DNA of 51,509 nt from Clostridiales bacterium (lineage in GTDB: Bacteria; Bacillota; Clostridia; Oscillospirales; Butyricicoccaceae): assembly GCA_019421385.1 (NCBI GenBank), contig JAHZFK010000021.1, forward strand, positions 1 through 51,509, given 5' to 3'. The notes beneath the pieces are model-generated. The model did no database searches, was not told the origin of the DNA, and saw nothing but the letters and a program-made list of their open reading frames with translations. A program made the position numbers and the translations under genes. This document shows, piece after piece, positions 49,122-51,509 of this stretch (position 1 is the stretch's first letter; each line of letters starts with the position of its first letter).

Positions 49122-50420
49122 ATGCGAAACCTGTTATCTTTTGTTTTCGGCCTGTCTTCCGGCTTGCTGTACGGGCTGGTCCGTGCCGTATTGCTGCTCG
49201 ACCGGCTGATCTGCCTGCTGTATGATCTGCCGTTATGGTCGGCCATTGGACGCGCCGTGCGCACCGCCGGACGACAACGCGCGGTCTGCGCGCTCGCCGT
49301 GTTTGTGCCGCTGTTTTTCGTCCCCAGCGCGCTGCTCACGCAAACCGGCACAATGATCTATGCCAATGACCGTCCGCTTGGACTGGTGGAAAATTCGGAC
49401 ACGCTTTCCGCAGCAGTCGCGGAAATTGAGCAAAGTGCTTCTTCCCTGTCCGATGAAGCATACACTCTCCCCGTCTCGATCGAGACCCGCACGCTGCGCG
49501 CGCCTGCATCCCAATTCCTGACCGAAGAAGAGCTCAAAAGCGACTTGATTGGGGCCAGCGGAGAACTGGATACGCTGGCAGTCATCTCAGTCGACGGCGA
49601 GCGCGCCGGTGTGTGCCGTTCCGCTGAAGATGCGCAAGCGCTGCTCGACCGCGTCAAAGCTCAATATACCACTGCAGCAGACGAAAACACCGACTTCCTG
49701 CAGGCCGTTCGGGTGGATGAAGTCGTAGCGGAAACCGCGCTGATTTCCGACCTGTCCACACTGTATGAGCAGTTATCCCCGCGGCTGGATGTGACCTCCA
49801 CCCGTGCGGTGACCTACACCGAATCCATCCCCTATGAAACCATCACCCGCGAAAACGACGAACTGGATCAAACCTACTGCGCTACCATTCAGGAAGGCTG
49901 CGAAGGCGAAGCGGTGGTCACCGCCGAGATCCAGACTGTGGACGGTCAGGAGCACGGACGCACCATTCTGGAGCGCACGGTGCTGAGCAACGCCACCGAC
50001 GAGATCATCGAAGTCGGCACGCGCAACATCGGCATCGGCACGGGCGAGTTTATGGTGCCCATCAGCAATTATACCTTTACTTCGGGCTTCAAATGGCGCT
50101 GGGGCAAGCTGCACAGCGGTGTCGATCTGGCAGCTGACGAGGGAACGCCCATCTATGCTGCGGACAACGGCAAGGTGATCGTTGCCGAGGATTCAGGCAA
50201 CGGCTACGGCAACTATATTATCCTCGACCATCAGAACGGTTACAAAACCCTGTATGGACACAACTCGCAGCTGTTGGTTTCGGTCGGTGACATTGTTGCC
50301 AAGGGCGACAAGATCGCGCTTTCCGGCAACACCGGCAACTCCACCGGCCCGCACCTGCATTTTGAAGTCCATGTGGGCGATGAAAAGGTCGATCCCCAGC
50401 AATATATCAGCATCGTCTGA
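49122..50420 (+). CDS. Cell wall endopeptidase with G5 and M23 domains
   Basis: 432 residues from the ATG at 49122. The N-terminus has a hydrophobic region (4-38) and a membrane helix (about 54-74), an outer domain (about 80-215), a G5 domain (about 220-310), and a C-terminal M23 peptidase with zinc ligands H331 and D335 in HSGVDLAA and H411/H413 in PHLHFEV. Such enzymes cleave peptidoglycan cross-bridges outside the membrane. The start is uncertain: the ATG at 49122 has no ribosome binding site, TTG at 49074 is in frame but also poor, and the nearby AGGAGG serves a different ATG at 49091 that is out of frame. Confidence 0.87.
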   Translation: MRNLLSFVFGLSSGLLYGLVRAVLLLDRLICLLYDLPLWSAIGRAVRTAGRQRAVCALAVFVPLFFVPSALLTQTGTMIYANDRPLGLVENSDTLSAAVAEIEQSASSLSDEAYTLPVSIETRTLRAPASQFLTEEELKSDLIGASGELDTLAVISVDGERAGVCRSAEDAQALLDRVKAQYTTAADENTDFLQAVRVDEVVAETALISDLSTLYEQLSPRLDVTSTRAVTYTESIPYETITRENDELDQTYCATIQEGCEGEAVVTAEIQTVDGQEHGRTILERTVLSNATDEIIEVGTRNIGIGTGEFMVPISNYTFTSGFKWRWGKLHSGVDLAADEGTPIYAADNGKVIVAEDSGNGYGNYIILDHQNGYKTLYGHNSQLLVSVGDIVAKGDKIALSGNTGNSTGPHLHFEVHVGDEKVDPQQYISIV

Positions 50421-50430
50421 CATACAAAAA

Positions 50431-50458
50431 ACGAGCCGTCGATAACGGCTCGTTTTTT
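50431..50458. terminator. Bidirectional terminator
   Basis: Stem acgagccgt / acggctcgt, loop CGATA, with A runs upstream and T runs downstream. Confidence 0.92.
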
Positions 50459-50483
50459 GTGTTTGCTTTCGTGTATCAACATC

Positions 50484-51038
50484 TCAAGTACGGATGCGCG
50501 CGCCCATTTCCGCGCTGGCATGACTGAGCACCGGCAGCAGCACCGCGCATACGATCACGCCGGCAAGTCCCTGCACCAGATTGAACGGCACACCGGCCAG
50601 CACAGCCGTCGCCGCAGCACTTGCAGCGCTGCCCGCAAGCAGCTCCATGCCGACTTCATAGGCAAAATAGCCTGCGACCATCACAAGCTCCGCCGGAATC
50701 CCGCAAAGCGCCACACGCACCGGCGTAGACATACGTTCCCGCTTCACCATATGATGGTATAGCCAGCCGCCGACCAACGCGGTCAGCGCCTTGATGGCAA
50801 ACGTTCCCGGCACCCATGCCATATAGCCGCCGAACAGGTCTGCCAGCATAGAACCGATGCCCGCAGCAACCGCCCCCAGCCCCGGCCCGAGCAGAATGCC
50901 GCAAATCAGCACCATGCCATCTCCCAGATGGATGTAGCCCAGCGTCGGAGTGGGAATCCGGATCACCATGGTGGCAACCGTGGTCAATGCTGCCAGCAGC
51001 GCGGCTGTGATAATGGTTTTGGTTTTATGGGTCGCCAT
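50484..51038 (-). CDS. ECF-transporter substrate-binding (S) component
   Basis: 184 residues with about six membrane helices. GYIHLGDGMVLICGILLGPG and FGGYMAWVPGTFAIK are typical of the S components that capture a vitamin or similar small molecule and pair with the EcfAA'T energizing module (not in this window). The substrate cannot be told from sequence; no riboswitch is visible in the short leader. Confidence 0.85.
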   Translation of the reverse strand: MATHKTKTIITAALLAALTTVATMVIRIPTPTLGYIHLGDGMVLICGILLGPGLGAVAAGIGSMLADLFGGYMAWVPGTFAIKALTALVGGWLYHHMVKRERMSTPVRVALCGIPAELVMVAGYFAYEVGMELLAGSAASAAATAVLAGVPFNLVQGLAGVIVCAVLLPVLSHASAEMGARIRT

Positions 51039-51079
51039 ATTGAAACGCCTTCTTTCGATTGATCGCTTTTGATGTTCCT

Positions 51080-51108
51080 ATTATAGTTTGCTTGTGGCAT
51101 TTGAAAAA
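51080..51108 (-). promoter_or_regulatory. Sigma-A promoter of the S-component gene
   Basis: TTTTTC (51108-51103), a 17-base spacer and a consensus TATAAT (51085-51080) on the minus strand. Confidence 0.65.
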
Positions 51109-51149
51109 GCGCCAGTTTTCGCATTTTATACAATGCCAGTTTAACACGC

Positions 51150-51177
51150 AAAAAACAGCCGCCCATCGGGCGGCTGT
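51150..51177 (-). terminator. Terminator of the CoA-transferase gene
   Basis: A 10-bp stem (acagccgccc / gggcggctgt) with loop ATC, followed on the minus strand by TTTTTT. Confidence 0.92.
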
Positions 51178-51201
51178 TCTGCTGTGCATCTTGTTTACGT
51201 C

Positions 51202-51509
51202 TTAGCGCTTGTTGGAACGCTTCCAGATATGCATTTTTTCCGCATCTGCGATCAGCTGCTCGCGGAAGTCCGGATGCGCCACCGAGATCAGATCCTCGGC
51301 ACGCTGCCACATGGACTTGCCCTTGAGGTTGACCATACCGTACTCGGTCACTACATAATGAGTAGCGGAACGCGGATCGGTCACCGTCGAGCCGTTTGCC
51401 AGCGTCGGGCGGATGCGGGAAGCCACCGTGACATCCTTCTGCTTGAAAGTGGAGGACAGGCAGATGAAGCTCTTGCCGCCCTTGGACAGGTAAGCGCCCA
51501 TGACAAAGT
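51202..51509 (-). CDS. Butyryl-CoA:acetate CoA-transferase, C-terminal part (partial)
   Basis: About 102 C-terminal residues; the frame is open at the window edge. FVMGAYLSKGGKSFICLSS, TVTDPRSATHYVVTEYG and VNLKGKSMWQRAEDLI match the butyryl-CoA:acetate CoA-transferase group of the acetyl-CoA hydrolase/transferase family, the final step of butyrate formation in many gut clostridia. The related 4-hydroxybutyrate CoA-transferase cannot be excluded from this fragment. Confidence 0.82.
   Translation of the reverse strand, partial: FVMGAYLSKGGKSFICLSSTFKQKDVTVASRIRPTLANGSTVTDPRSATHYVVTEYGMVNLKGKSMWQRAEDLISVAHPDFREQLIADAEKMHIWKRSNKR

Noticed and set aside
49091..49216. The 41-codon frame starting at 49091 as a separate gene
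   Set aside because: It has a good ribosome site but overlaps the endopeptidase and has no protein-like features; it is kept only as a finding about the start region.

Overview
The window reads as a chromosomal segment of an anaerobic, butyrate-producing clostridial Firmicute (Oscillospiraceae/Butyricicoccaceae-like; inferred from gene content only). Supporting signs are a C-terminal piece of a butyryl-CoA:acetate CoA-transferase at the right edge, a GC-rich coding bias with AT-rich sigma-A promoters, strong AGGAGG ribosome binding sites, an archaeal-type aspartyl-tRNA synthetase, an ECF vitamin transporter S component, RelQ, BspA-type LRR and SLH surface proteins. I see no tRNA, rRNA, CRISPR array, IS element or prophage.

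Layout. 1-9.5 kb: QueH (tRNA queuosine), a D-amino-acid aminotransferase, a TrxB-like flavoprotein converging on thioredoxin, a DUF3783-like protein, a LysR/MgtC divergent pair, a membrane EAL phosphodiesterase with a degenerate GGDEF domain, the rRNA methyltransferase RlmD and a 74-aa orphan. 9.5-13 kb: an ECF sigma/anti-sigma pair preceded by two matching ECF-type promoters, and a solitary glycogen branching enzyme. 13-25.5 kb: a long leftward purine operon, purE-purC-purF-purF'(glutaminase-dead)-purM-purN-purO-[LRR protein]-AICAR transformylase-[two membrane proteins]-purD-[174-aa protein]. It carries out most of the route from PRPP to IMP (no purL, purB or purK here), with the last two steps on separate PurO and stand-alone AICAR transformylase proteins instead of bifunctional PurH. 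Its leader holds a sigma-A promoter, a possible 27-codon leader peptide with a repeated motif, and a terminator-like hairpin just before purE.

25.5-30.6 kb: a surface glycan module: a glycosyltransferase, a GT4-CsaB pyruvyltransferase fusion, and a divergent flippase. 30.6-34.7 kb: AspRS, a second ECF sigma/anti-sigma pair (the anti-sigma gene carries a 3' frameshift) and a HPr-like protein without the active histidine. 34.7-39 kb: a leftward cluster of Xaa-Pro peptidase, AroQ, an endonuclease IV-like TIM barrel and a YqeG-type HAD phosphatase, then an unrecognised 257-aa protein and a YbaK deacylase. 39-45.7 kb: a MacAB-type efflux operon (membrane fusion protein, ATPase, permease) ending in an SLH-domain surface protein, with a divergent winged-helix regulator whose receiver domain has lost its phosphorylation site, and a 34-aa small protein. 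45.8-51.5 kb: RmuC, RelQ, a zinc-dependent phospholipase C-like protein, a G5-M23 cell wall endopeptidase behind a WalR-type box, an ECF-transporter S component and the partial CoA-transferase.

The purine operon is the most unusual region: a tandem PurF pair in which the second copy has lost every glutaminase catalytic residue I can align but keeps the PRPP site and all four Fe-S cysteines, plus non-purine surface and membrane genes embedded in the operon.
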